Shown here: piece by piece, positions 1 through 8,322 of the stretch
Layout: each line of letters opens with the position of its first letter
How positions within the stretch are numbered: the first letter of the stretch is position 1
From: JABJOR01 sp965603075
GTDB taxonomy: Bacteria > Pseudomonadota > Alphaproteobacteria > Rhodospirillales > Casp-alpha2
Reading direction: 5' to 3'
Assembly (NCBI GenBank): GCA_965603075.1
Contig: CBFDBO010000012.1
Span: 13,867-77,866, forward strand
DNA: 64,000 nt
Made by a program: the position numbers and the translations under genes
Notes under the pieces: generated by a model
Database searches by the model: none
Told to the model about the DNA's origin: nothing
Seen by the model: only the letters and a program-made list of their open reading frames with translations

Positions 1-258
1 GCGACCCCGTCGTATCCTGAAATATGGACTCATTGGGTCCTCTCCTGCATTTGGTAAAACGTGTATAATTCTTGGTTTTGTGTACTCTTCTGGATATTCA
101 GGAACATCTAGAAAACTATCAACTCCTCCCTCGTAAAAAAATGTATTCATTGGGTCGAATACGTAGGTTTTATCGCCAATTTCCGCTTCAATGAATGCGT
201 GTGAATTTGTTGCTAAATGGCGCGCCTTAATACCGTTATCATTTAATAAGTAATCTAT
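1..258 (-). pseudogene. C-terminal fragment of a transglutaminase-like protein
   Basis: The minus strand has an open frame running off the left edge of the window. Its product closely resembles the C-terminal third of the intact transglutaminase-like protein at 3758-4699: both share an LL-x-x-NGI stretch, a His followed by an acidic-hydrophobic strand, GDKTYVFD/GKTYIFD with the catalytic Asp, and GEDP before an arginine-rich end. The frame is closed by a TGA at 259-261 and has no plausible start. The region that should carry the catalytic Cys (GEC in the intact relative) is missing. It begins within 5 bp of the flippase stop codon, so the junction looks like a deletion or recombination scar. 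An assembly frameshift is an alternative. The remaining 3' part lies outside the window. Confidence 0.6.
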
Positions 259-262
259 TCAT

Positions 263-1579
263 TTAAATCTTAATGCCAAGTTTCCATTTTACCAGAATTT
301 TTAACAATATGGCTGCAATAATGTACGTGCCGCCAGTTGCGATGCCCGCGCCGATCAATCCATAGAGTGGTACAAGTATAAGATTTAGCGTAATCAGAGA
401 GGCAATAATGGTTACGTTAAATAATGTGTGTGTGCCTGGATGTCCTGTAACTGCCAGTATCTGCGATATACTCAGATACCCTCCACCAAGCAATAAACCG
501 CATAGCATGATGTTAAGGGGGTACCAACTAACCATGAATTCAGAATTTCCGACAAACCAGCCAATAAACAATGGGTATAGAATCATAGTCGGTAGGCATA
601 GGCCAACTAACCCGATGTAATAACTCATAACACTCAAGCGACAAATGCGATTAACCTCGGTCCAGTTATTTGCATTAGCATTACTGGCAAGCAATGGGTT
701 CAGATTATTACGAGCAACAACCGATAATTGGGCGAATCCTTCGACTAAGAAAGCAGCCATGACGAATAGCCCTACTTTTGCATCGGTGAGAAGTAATCCG
801 AGTATAATCAAATTTATTCGCGAATTTAATTCAGTTAATGCATCAGCAAAAATTCCCCTCAAGCCAAAGCCTAGGTGCCGACGCCACCAACCCTCCCAGT
901 TCCGCCTGAGCATTGGTTTATAATAACGTAGGGTATAAAACGACAAGAATATGAAAACGATGGCCTCGCTGATGGAAATCACAATGGTAAGCCATCGACC
1001 CTCAATCTGGATGATGGCGCAAACTGCTGCCAGAACAATCATTAATAGGTATCGTGTGGCCTGGACTGCGGCCAATACTTTCATGTCCCGAACACCATTG
1101 AGCAATGCAATTTGAACTCTGTTAATGGTGAACATCCATAAACCGGGTAAAGCTAGTAAGAAGCCAAAGGTTGTATTCGGACTATCGAGAGCATTGCCGA
1201 GTGGTACGGCCAATAGTCCGGCAATCAAGCAGACTCCAGTTGCCCCAATGGTCACCAGTGCGAGAGCAGAGGATACGATTGGTCCACGGAGAATGCGATT
1301 GTTGTCGGTTCCGGAGAGACGGGTTAATACAGATATATGAACGCCAAAAGCGGAGAACTGTGAAATCAACACCCATACCGCAAAAACTTGAGTAAAGATG
1401 CCTAGTTCGCTGGGACCATAAAACCTACCGATGAGAATATTTAGGAATATTCCGGACACGCCAAGTACGCCAAAGGCGAACACGCTCCAGATCATATCCT
1501 GTCCAAGCTTCGTTCGGAGAGAAAGCTTTGAAAACTGCCGGATTAGGTGTGAATTTTTCCAGCTTTCAGGCTCTGACAT
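263..1579 (-). CDS. Wzx-like polysaccharide/lipid-linked glycan flippase
   Basis: A 438-residue polytopic membrane protein, with about 12 hydrophobic segments, of the oligosaccharide flippase/MOP type. The N-terminal part (LGVSGIFLNILIGRFYGPSE) has the usual flippase pattern of a first helix followed by a short G-x-x-x-P-x-x-x-G loop. It would flip an undecaprenyl-linked repeat unit, or a similar lipid-linked glycan, across the inner membrane. The ORF is open to 1663, but the ATG at 1579 is preferred: it overlaps the stop of the upstream amidotransferase gene by one base (TAATG), which implies translational coupling. The upstream extension merely runs inside that gene. Its partner is probably the same glycan pathway as the AsnB gene. 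Confidence 0.85.
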   Translation of the reverse strand: MSEPESWKNSHLIRQFSKLSLRTKLGQDMIWSVFAFGVLGVSGIFLNILIGRFYGPSELGIFTQVFAVWVLISQFSAFGVHISVLTRLSGTDNNRILRGPIVSSALALVTIGATGVCLIAGLLAVPLGNALDSPNTTFGFLLALPGLWMFTINRVQIALLNGVRDMKVLAAVQATRYLLMIVLAAVCAIIQIEGRWLTIVISISEAIVFIFLSFYTLRYYKPMLRRNWEGWWRRHLGFGLRGIFADALTELNSRINLIILGLLLTDAKVGLFVMAAFLVEGFAQLSVVARNNLNPLLASNANANNWTEVNRICRLSVMSYYIGLVGLCLPTMILYPLFIGWFVGNSEFMVSWYPLNIMLCGLLLGGGYLSISQILAVTGHPGTHTLFNVTIIASLITLNLILVPLYGLIGAGIATGGTYIIAAILLKILVKWKLGIKI

Positions 1580-3543
1580 TATAGCGTGTCCATTTTTTCG
1601 AGCCAGGATTCGGTTGAAACCAGTTGCCAGACACCACGATAACTTCGTGCACCGCGTATCCAATCTGAGTGGATGCGTTTGATTTCATCAGCGTCAAACA
1701 ATTCACGTTCGGCCAACCGGTCAAGTTTTGAGCTAACGAAGCTAGATAATTGCCCCTTCATCCAGCGCTCAGTTGGTAAATCGAAACCTTTTTTGCCCAT
1801 TTTCAAGACGGATGGGTGAACCTTTCCCTCAGCCAACCGACGCAAGACATATTTACGTTCGCCATTAGCAACCTTAAAGCGTGACGGAATGGTAAATGCG
1901 GCTTCCACTAATTCATGGTCGAGGAATGGAAATCTGCCTTCAAGTGAAAATCGCATCGTAAAGGCATCTGTGCGATAAACATGATGATTGCCAACATAGT
2001 TCAGCATTTCCATATGATTCATGGCTTCGATATCATCAGTAAACTGTGTGCCCTCACCCAAATACAAGTCTCGAAGAGTTTCTACCGTTGAAAGCTCATC
2101 AAAATTTGATGATTGAAATAACCTATGCTTCTCTGCATCGGTCATAAACATTCGTACCGCATTACTGAAATCTGCCCCATTCGTTGTCTGTCCAATGGCC
2201 TGTAAACGTTCAGAAATATGCCCGACTACTGGTAGCTTCTCCGAAATTTTGAACAACATTCTGGAACCTTGCAGCCAATGCCAGCGATCGAGCCACGTGT
2301 AATATTTGTATCCACCAAATAGTTCATCACCGCCCAAACCGTTCATCACGACTTTAACATTATGCTTAGCCGCGAGTTTACAGATAATATAATTAGGCGA
2401 TAGGTCGTAGAACGGCTCCCCGTAGGTCTCCATCATGTCGTCAAGGTCATCGAGGACACTATCGATCTCAACACTTTCAATAGTATGGGATATAGGATGC
2501 ATGGCGGCTGTCCCGACGGCTTGATCTAGTTCGTTAAGTTTGTGGTCATCTTTGAACGCGAGAGTAAACGCAGTAATTCCCGGCTGGTGTTGACTTGCCA
2601 TCGCGGTCATCAGTGTTGAATCAACCCCCCCGCTCATAAACGTCCCAACATTTACATCTGCAACTAACCTGCGTTTTATGGCCCTGTCCAATTGCTCGTT
2701 AATCAATTCGGTGGCTTCGATTTGGGTCATTTTCAACTTTTGTTGATATGAGGGAAGTCGCCAATATTGGTTGGTTTGAATGGAACCATCAGCAGAAATT
2801 TTCATCCAGTGTCCCTGACGCAGTGCTTCGACGCCTTTGAACATGGTCATAGGTCGTGGGGCACATCCAAAACTTAATCCCAGAAACAAGCCCTCCGGAT
2901 TTGGTGACGGTTTGTATATACCTGAGGCAACTAGAGTTTTTATATCGGAGGCAAACAGTAGCCAGCCATCAACCACCGTGTAATAAAATGGTTTTATTCC
3001 AATCCGATCGCGGGCGCAGAAAAGAGTCTTTTCCTGATCGTCCCAAATGGCGAAGGCAAACATACCATTAAACCGTTCTAGGCATGCTGGTCCCCATTGC
3101 TTGTAGGCTTGTAAAATAACCTCTGTATCGGTATGCCCGACGAACTCGATTCCGTTGGCTTCAAGTTCGCTGCGCAACTCTGCGAAATTATAAATTTCAC
3201 CATTATGGATGATCCAGTAGCGGTTACTGTCAATGCTTAATGGTTGGTGGCCACGAGGAGATAAGTCAATGATCGATAAGCGTCGATGGGCAAGGAATAC
3301 CTGTCCGGGGGTGTTGCTAGCGGTTTCAATTGGCCGGGTTGGAAAGAATGGCAGGGGCTGGTTGTTTGGAGGGGTGTCCTCTCCCGAATAACAAGTTGTA
3401 TCAACTTCGCCGAACTTTGATGCGATCAAATAGCCTTCATCGTCGGGGCCGCGGTGACGCATTTGCATCGCCATACGACGTAACGCTGGCGCATGTTGAC
3501 CTGATTGTCCATTTAAAGCCACAATTCCTGCTATGCCACACAA
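1579..3543 (-). CDS. AsnB-type glutamine-dependent amidotransferase (copy 1)
   Basis: 654 residues with the two-domain asparagine synthase B architecture. The N-terminal class II glutaminase (about 1-220) has the nucleophile Cys2 directly after the start, RHRGPD near 30 and NGEIYN near 114. The C-terminal synthetase domain has the PP-loop SGGVDS at 304-309. Glutamine supplies ammonia that is transferred to an adenylated carboxylate. In surface-glycan clusters such proteins often amidate uronic acids rather than make asparagine, and that is the inference here. The start is TTG at 3543, behind a strong GAGGAG ribosome site. It is fixed by the need for Cys as residue 2 (MCGIAG). Translation is coupled to the downstream flippase. 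There is an unusual insertion at residues about 42-80, rich in Pro and Asn, within the glutaminase domain. Confidence 0.9.
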   Translation of the reverse strand: MCGIAGIVALNGQSGQHAPALRRMAMQMRHRGPDDEGYLIASKFGEVDTTCYSGEDTPPNNQPLPFFPTRPIETASNTPGQVFLAHRRLSIIDLSPRGHQPLSIDSNRYWIIHNGEIYNFAELRSELEANGIEFVGHTDTEVILQAYKQWGPACLERFNGMFAFAIWDDQEKTLFCARDRIGIKPFYYTVVDGWLLFASDIKTLVASGIYKPSPNPEGLFLGLSFGCAPRPMTMFKGVEALRQGHWMKISADGSIQTNQYWRLPSYQQKLKMTQIEATELINEQLDRAIKRRLVADVNVGTFMSGGVDSTLMTAMASQHQPGITAFTLAFKDDHKLNELDQAVGTAAMHPISHTIESVEIDSVLDDLDDMMETYGEPFYDLSPNYIICKLAAKHNVKVVMNGLGGDELFGGYKYYTWLDRWHWLQGSRMLFKISEKLPVVGHISERLQAIGQTTNGADFSNAVRMFMTDAEKHRLFQSSNFDELSTVETLRDLYLGEGTQFTDDIEAMNHMEMLNYVGNHHVYRTDAFTMRFSLEGRFPFLDHELVEAAFTIPSRFKVANGERKYVLRRLAEGKVHPSVLKMGKKGFDLPTERWMKGQLSSFVSSKLDRLAERELFDADEIKRIHSDWIRGARSYRGVWQLVSTESWLEKMDTL

Positions 3544-3616
3544 AGTCGACCTGCTCCTCTATTTTAAAAAAGCATAGCGGGTGAACGCGTGATTGATCAC
3601 TCACTTTGCTGATATT

Positions 3617-3644
3617 ATAGGTTCAAACTTATATTTAAACCTAT
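3617..3644. repeat. imperfect inverted repeat in the gap before AsnB copy 1
   Basis: Arms ATAGGTTCAAA (3617-3627) and TTTAAACCTAT (3634-3644) pair at 10 of 11 positions around a 6-nt loop. It lies in the 214-bp A/T-rich gap between two minus-strand genes. It could be a weak terminator for the transglutaminase-like gene or an operator for the amidotransferase gene. No T-run follows the stem, so neither role is established. Confidence 0.35.
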
Positions 3645-3757
3645 TAATGACCATATGAAAGACGCATTCGAAAAGATGAACTCATAGACTATAGTTTTGA
3701 TTGATAACATTAAAATTGGAAATAAGTAAGGTAATGCATCTTCTAAAGATTAGTGGG

Positions 3758-4699
3758 CTACCAAGGTGAATTAAGGGTCCCATTTATTTTTAGGTTTTGT
3801 GCAAATTTATCCCAGTGCGGATAACGAACCGGAGGTTGCTTACTTGTCGAGGAGGTGAGTAAATTAAACATGACCGCATGTGCTCGCCTTTTTCGATAGA
3901 ATGAACTAGTAGGATCTTCGCCGCCATTTGGTAGCAAATTGAATTCTTTCGGTGGAATGTCATATTGGGCTAACCCTGGTCGTGCGGCTCTCATATAGAA
4001 TTCCTCTGCACTGTATGGGGCAAAGAACAAGTTTAGAGAGTCAAAGATATATGTCTTGCCATCAATAAACGCTTCAACATGGATATGGGATTTGTCCGGG
4101 CCAGCGTGCGTAGCCGGAATGCCGTTCATTTCAAGAAGCATATAAAGCACTGATGCATAATCATTGCATTCCCCGACATTTGCCTGCAAGTGATACGCTA
4201 GTGGGACAATATTCGGAACTTTTTGTCCTTTGTCTTTATATACTTTTTCGAATGCACTGCGGACGCTAGATGGTCCTATTTTTTCTCCGTTCTGATCAAT
4301 AATTGCACCAACCGGATAAAGGTGACCAACAATCGCGGTATAGAAAGCAGCCCGTAAGAGATCGCCAGAAAGTTCCCATTCTTTCTCAAGTTGAAATTTT
4401 GATGCATCGAAATGTCGGTTCACGTCATTATTGAATGCGCCCCAGGTATTGGTATCTCTTTTTAAATATTCTTGTTTTTCAAAAAGTTTCCACCCTTGAG
4501 CATTACTATGTCGGCTTATGACGAAGTTTTTTGATGTATCCCAAATTCTGTTTTTTGAAAAGGTGTAGGTATCGGCTTTTTCAATACCCGCAACCTGCCC
4601 CCTAAGTTTTAAATAGATAACCACAGAGGCTACATTGGTTACTACAAGCACAATAAGCGCAAGAGAGACAATTAAATATGCTGGGCGAAATTTTTTCAT
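3758..4699 (-). CDS. membrane-anchored transglutaminase-like protein
   Basis: 313 residues. Residues 8-30 form a single N-terminal transmembrane segment, so the rest is probably periplasmic. A papain-like transglutaminase triad can be read: Cys178 in GECND, His207 in HIHVEAF and Asp220 in YIFDS. The fold could perform amide hydrolysis, transamidation or peptide cleavage; the substrate is unknown. It lies between an AsnB gene and the glutaminase/PP-loop fusion gene on the same strand, so a role on amidated glycan or peptide material is possible but is inference. The fragment at 1-258 is a relative, so at least two copies have existed in this locus. The start ATG at 4699 precedes the membrane helix directly. 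It lies 41 bp downstream of the fusion gene, which suggests co-transcription. Confidence 0.75.
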   Translation of the reverse strand: MKKFRPAYLIVSLALIVLVVTNVASVVIYLKLRGQVAGIEKADTYTFSKNRIWDTSKNFVISRHSNAQGWKLFEKQEYLKRDTNTWGAFNNDVNRHFDASKFQLEKEWELSGDLLRAAFYTAIVGHLYPVGAIIDQNGEKIGPSSVRSAFEKVYKDKGQKVPNIVPLAYHLQANVGECNDYASVLYMLLEMNGIPATHAGPDKSHIHVEAFIDGKTYIFDSLNLFFAPYSAEEFYMRAARPGLAQYDIPPKEFNLLPNGGEDPTSSFYRKRRAHAVMFNLLTSSTSKQPPVRYPHWDKFAQNLKINGTLNSPW

Positions 4700-4740
4700 A
4701 TTGATTATATCTCTGTTGAAAATTTTGTTTTAATGCCCGT

Positions 4741-6714
4741 TTAATATAATTTCGGGGTAGTATTGATGGCACGCATGGCTTCATCGAAATCGAAGCCAAT
4801 CAAATGTGCATATTCCTCAATAGAGTCATATCGTGGTTCGTTATCTTCTGTGGCTATAGCCATGGCCTTCTCGCGGCTGATCATTCCTTCGCGAACCTGA
4901 TTGGATCTAAATGTGTCGTTCTCGGAAAAACCGGCGATCGTGTTATAGACATAATTATAAAATGCCGTTGTGCCGTCGCCAATCCGCCAAGTGGATTCTG
5001 TGTCCGCCGCAGTTTCCCAATCGTATGTATTGATCAGGGTATCGTTGATTAAGTCTTCATCCCAGAGGATGTAGTCGTACAACCACTCGAAATCATGTTT
5101 CATAAAATATGAAACCTTAAAAGCTCTGATAGTATCAAAAAGCGAACGGTTAATATACCCAGGGTTGGAGAGAAATTGTAGAGCATAATACTTAGCCAGT
5201 TGCATTTTCTTCAATATGCCGACGTCATAAAGACGCCAGGTGCTCTCGTTAGTCACGCCACAAAATCCTGTCTTAAAGCTGGTTTTTTCCAAACGATTTC
5301 CGCCAATAAAGGCAAGTTTTAAGCCAAGTTGGTTGCGAATTTGATTCATGTGATAAAAGTAAAATTTATCACCAGCCATAAAAAGTGGAACCATGCCAAG
5401 GTCTGGATTTTTTAACCAAGCGTTCATATTATAGCGGATATTATTACGCTTTTCTTTTATATCGGCGGCAACGATAATATGCTCAATACCGAGTTTACCA
5501 CACATTCGTGCTTGGTTCCGACGCCCAAGATCGGTAACCAGTGCCCAGTCATAGGTATAGGCAACGGGGTTCATGCCTAGCTCTTCCTTTAAATAATGAA
5601 GGGCGTAACAACTGTCTCGGCCACCGCTCAAACCTACCACACAATCGGGTTCGCCATTTTTACTACGATACGGAGAGACCAGTTCTTCCAATTTTTCACG
5701 GCCGTTGAGCTTCATCCGTGTGTGTTCATGACAGAAATTGCAGACACCCATATTATCGAATGATATCATCGGCATGGTTTCAGGAAGAATACATTTAGTG
5801 CAACGGCGTAAATTGTTCCGTGTGTTTTCGCTCAGTTGGTCAAAATCGCAAATTTCAACCTTTGTTAAACTTTCACTGAGGATCTCATCTTTTCGTGACG
5901 ATGATGATTGATTAGTTTGCTGTTTGGTTTCTTCCGATATTAGAAATGGTGAAAGTTCAAATGTAACTAGATTAACAAGCAATGCATTTCCAGCCTTGAG
6001 TTGCTGAATATTTGATGCGTCAAAAGTTTGCGATAAATATTTATGTTTCTTCAGTAAGTCAGTCAAAAATTTACGCTCTGATGCAAAAATCAGGCCTTTG
6101 CCATTAAGGCTAATACACAGATAAAGTGAACCGGTATTGGTTGCTAGTAGCAATGATTTAACGTCGTCGAAGAATACAGCTGTGGATGCCGTGCCATATA
6201 TTTCCGCATATACTTTCTGGACTGCATTAACTACGCTACCAGTTTTTTCAATGTACAAACCTAACAAGGCCATAAAAAGTTCGGTGTCGACATCGGCGGT
6301 TCGCTTAATTTCTGAATGGCGTTCCCAAAGGGCGGCGTCATTTACGACGATTCCATTATGAATGCCGACAATTCCGTTTTTAATAATCGGTTGATTGTTT
6401 TCCTTTATACCCTGACGGCCATTTGTCATCAGACGAGCATGGCCAATAATTGCCAGTGGCAGGTGCCTGTCACGAACGCTGACATCGTTCAATTCAGTTT
6501 TCATCAGTTCTTTATATTCAGAGAGCTCTACCATTTTCTTTGCGGCCACTGGGCGCTTAAACACGCAAATCCGATTTGGTTGATAGATAGCAATACCAGC
6601 TGATTCTTTCCCCCGTGCTTGGGAGAGTACAGCTAGTTCATTCACGGTATTGAGAATTTGCTGGGAGTTCAGGTCGATAGTTCTGTCAATTACGAGTCCA
6701 AAAATTCCGCACAT
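4741..6714 (-). CDS. class II glutaminase fused to WbpG/PseA-like N-acetyl sugar amidotransferase
   Basis: 657 residues in two modules. Residues 1-260 are a class II glutamine amidotransferase domain: Cys2 in MCGIFG, a GHARLMTNG stretch near 91-99 and HNG near 119-121. A Ser/Gln-rich linker (about 263-275) follows. Residues about 303-657 match the N-acetyl sugar amidotransferase family (WbpG, PseA, LegG): paired cysteines CTKC (305, 308) and CNFC (325, 328) that probably bind zinc, then the PP-loop SGGRDS (363-368). Such enzymes convert an N-acetyl group to acetamidino, or amidate a sugar. The usual partners HisH2 and HisF2 are absent from the window, and the fused glutaminase could replace them. 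An SD-like AGAGGAC lies upstream of the ATG. It reads in the same direction as the transglutaminase-like gene. Confidence 0.8.
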   Translation of the reverse strand: MCGIFGLVIDRTIDLNSQQILNTVNELAVLSQARGKESAGIAIYQPNRICVFKRPVAAKKMVELSEYKELMKTELNDVSVRDRHLPLAIIGHARLMTNGRQGIKENNQPIIKNGIVGIHNGIVVNDAALWERHSEIKRTADVDTELFMALLGLYIEKTGSVVNAVQKVYAEIYGTASTAVFFDDVKSLLLATNTGSLYLCISLNGKGLIFASERKFLTDLLKKHKYLSQTFDASNIQQLKAGNALLVNLVTFELSPFLISEETKQQTNQSSSSRKDEILSESLTKVEICDFDQLSENTRNNLRRCTKCILPETMPMISFDNMGVCNFCHEHTRMKLNGREKLEELVSPYRSKNGEPDCVVGLSGGRDSCYALHYLKEELGMNPVAYTYDWALVTDLGRRNQARMCGKLGIEHIIVAADIKEKRNNIRYNMNAWLKNPDLGMVPLFMAGDKFYFYHMNQIRNQLGLKLAFIGGNRLEKTSFKTGFCGVTNESTWRLYDVGILKKMQLAKYYALQFLSNPGYINRSLFDTIRAFKVSYFMKHDFEWLYDYILWDEDLINDTLINTYDWETAADTESTWRIGDGTTAFYNYVYNTIAGFSENDTFRSNQVREGMISREKAMAIATEDNEPRYDSIEEYAHLIGFDFDEAMRAINTTPKLY

Positions 6715-6903
6715 ATGATTTATTGTCCTCTATCTTCCGTTACTTTACTGTATGTAATTACTCGGCCTTACAATCTGACGCAACCCTGAAACATTAGTTA
6801 CTTGCATCGCCGATAGTGTAGAATATGATTAAATTAACATTATGTTGAATTTTTAGCATATGAAGTTTAGCTGCAACAAAAATATTAATTCAGGGTATTG
6901 TGA
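6715..6903. promoter_or_regulatory. divergent intergenic region
   Basis: This 189-bp A/T-rich gap separates the minus-strand amidotransferase operon (ending towards 1) from a plus-strand glycan operon that starts at 6904. Promoters in both directions must lie here or overlap the gene starts. I could not pick a convincing -35/-10 pair by eye. Confidence 0.5.
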
Positions 6904-8322
6904 ATGTTAATACTAATTCCTCTATTATCATACTTTGCAAGTTCGGTTATTTTATTTTTAGCAGTATGTCGGTTTTTGCAATTGGAGAATGAAGCCAGTA
7001 GTAAATTTTTTTTACTAACATTAGGCCTTGGGCCAATAGCTACAGCTTGGATCTTGAGGCAACTATTTTGGTTGACGCCAGGCTTTGATGACAAGTTCTA
7101 TATTTTAACTATCGGTGCCCTTTTTGCTATTTTACTACTTTATGGCAGGAAAGAGATCTATCGCCTTTTTGATCTTTTAAAGAAGCTCTCTTGGTTTCGG
7201 AAGCTACGATGGGCTTCTGTGTTTTCTATGAACGGTTCACTTGTTCTGGTATTAGTTTCAAGCCTTACCGTTTTGTTGGTTTTAGCCGTGGGTTTGCCGG
7301 TAATTGAAAATGATGCGGTTCAATATGCTTACGTCTCGGCCTGGATGTACCGTGTGAAAGGCTTCGAGTTTTATCCTATAATTGTCCCTGATCCTGCCTC
7401 AGGGTTTTATGCGACATCGTCTCATCCACTAGGATACTATGCCTTAATAATTTGGACATATTTACTCCAAGGTAGCGCAGAAATTCCTGGCGCAATTCGT
7501 TTAATATCCCCACTGCATATAGTACTCCTTGCTGTTCTGATTTGGGAGTGGATGCGTGGGCATGGTACTTTTATTCGATTGTTGGCATGTCTTTTAACTG
7601 TACTCACACCAATATTGTATAACCAATCACTTGATCTTAGCATTGATAGCCTTCGAATTTTCCTGTTTGTTCTCTCGTTCCTGTGGGTTCGGGAGCTGAT
7701 TGATCAACCCGATAATCGTATTGCTGTTATTGCCGGCGTGGTAACAGGTTTGAGTATGTTTGTCCATTCCCTTGGGGGACTGTTCACGGGGCCATTTGTC
7801 GCAGCAGCATTCTTTTTATTGTCAAGAGAGAGCCTGCCTCAAAAAATTCAACTTTTAACAATATTGACGAGTGTTGCGATGGTTGTTGGTGGAGGACGAT
7901 ATATCGAGAATTTTTTGGTTTTCGGGTCACCGTTTTATGACACGCTGCCGCTTTATGACATGGTTCCGGAACTTCATTTCAGGGAGTGGGTTCAATTGTC
8001 CCGAAATTTGCAAGAATTCTGGAATGTTGTTTTCTTTGGTGTGTTATCAGGATTTTCCGGTACTGAACATTTTGGCTTTGTTTATTGGTGTGCGGCAGGA
8101 GCCTTGATAATTTGGCCACGTCGCATCTGGGCCGTTCCGGCGCTTCGTTTGGCATTGATAGGTGCCGGGCTTTTTTATGTGGCTCTTACGTTGATGCTGG
8201 TGATTGGTATTGATGCTCTGACGGCAAACCTGCGTTACATGGCAACACCACAACCGTTTATTGCTGTTGTTGCGGCCTTTGGATTGGGAAGAATTTATGA
8301 TATTTTGGCGCCGAATAATTAG
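6904..8322 (+). CDS. GT-C-like polytopic membrane protein
   Basis: 472 residues with about 11-12 predicted transmembrane helices. After helix four, an extracytoplasmic loop carries ENDAVQYAY (near 136-144), the type of acidic motif seen in the first loop of GT39/ArnT-like GT-C glycosyltransferases. A second loop has SSHPLGYYA. A GT-C enzyme would transfer a sugar from a polyprenyl-phosphate donor on the periplasmic side. The protein ends abruptly without the usual C-terminal soluble domain. The next gene overlaps its 3' end by 26 bp in another frame and starts with one membrane helix and a soluble tail, so the pair may represent one GT-C protein split in two. It is the first gene of a plus-strand operon running to 17028. 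Confidence 0.65.
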   Translation: MLILIPLLSYFASSVILFLAVCRFLQLENEASSKFFLLTLGLGPIATAWILRQLFWLTPGFDDKFYILTIGALFAILLLYGRKEIYRLFDLLKKLSWFRKLRWASVFSMNGSLVLVLVSSLTVLLVLAVGLPVIENDAVQYAYVSAWMYRVKGFEFYPIIVPDPASGFYATSSHPLGYYALIIWTYLLQGSAEIPGAIRLISPLHIVLLAVLIWEWMRGHGTFIRLLACLLTVLTPILYNQSLDLSIDSLRIFLFVLSFLWVRELIDQPDNRIAVIAGVVTGLSMFVHSLGGLFTGPFVAAAFFLLSRESLPQKIQLLTILTSVAMVVGGGRYIENFLVFGSPFYDTLPLYDMVPELHFREWVQLSRNLQEFWNVVFFGVLSGFSGTEHFGFVYWCAAGALIIWPRRIWAVPALRLALIGAGLFYVALTLMLVIGIDALTANLRYMATPQPFIAVVAAFGLGRIYDILAPNN

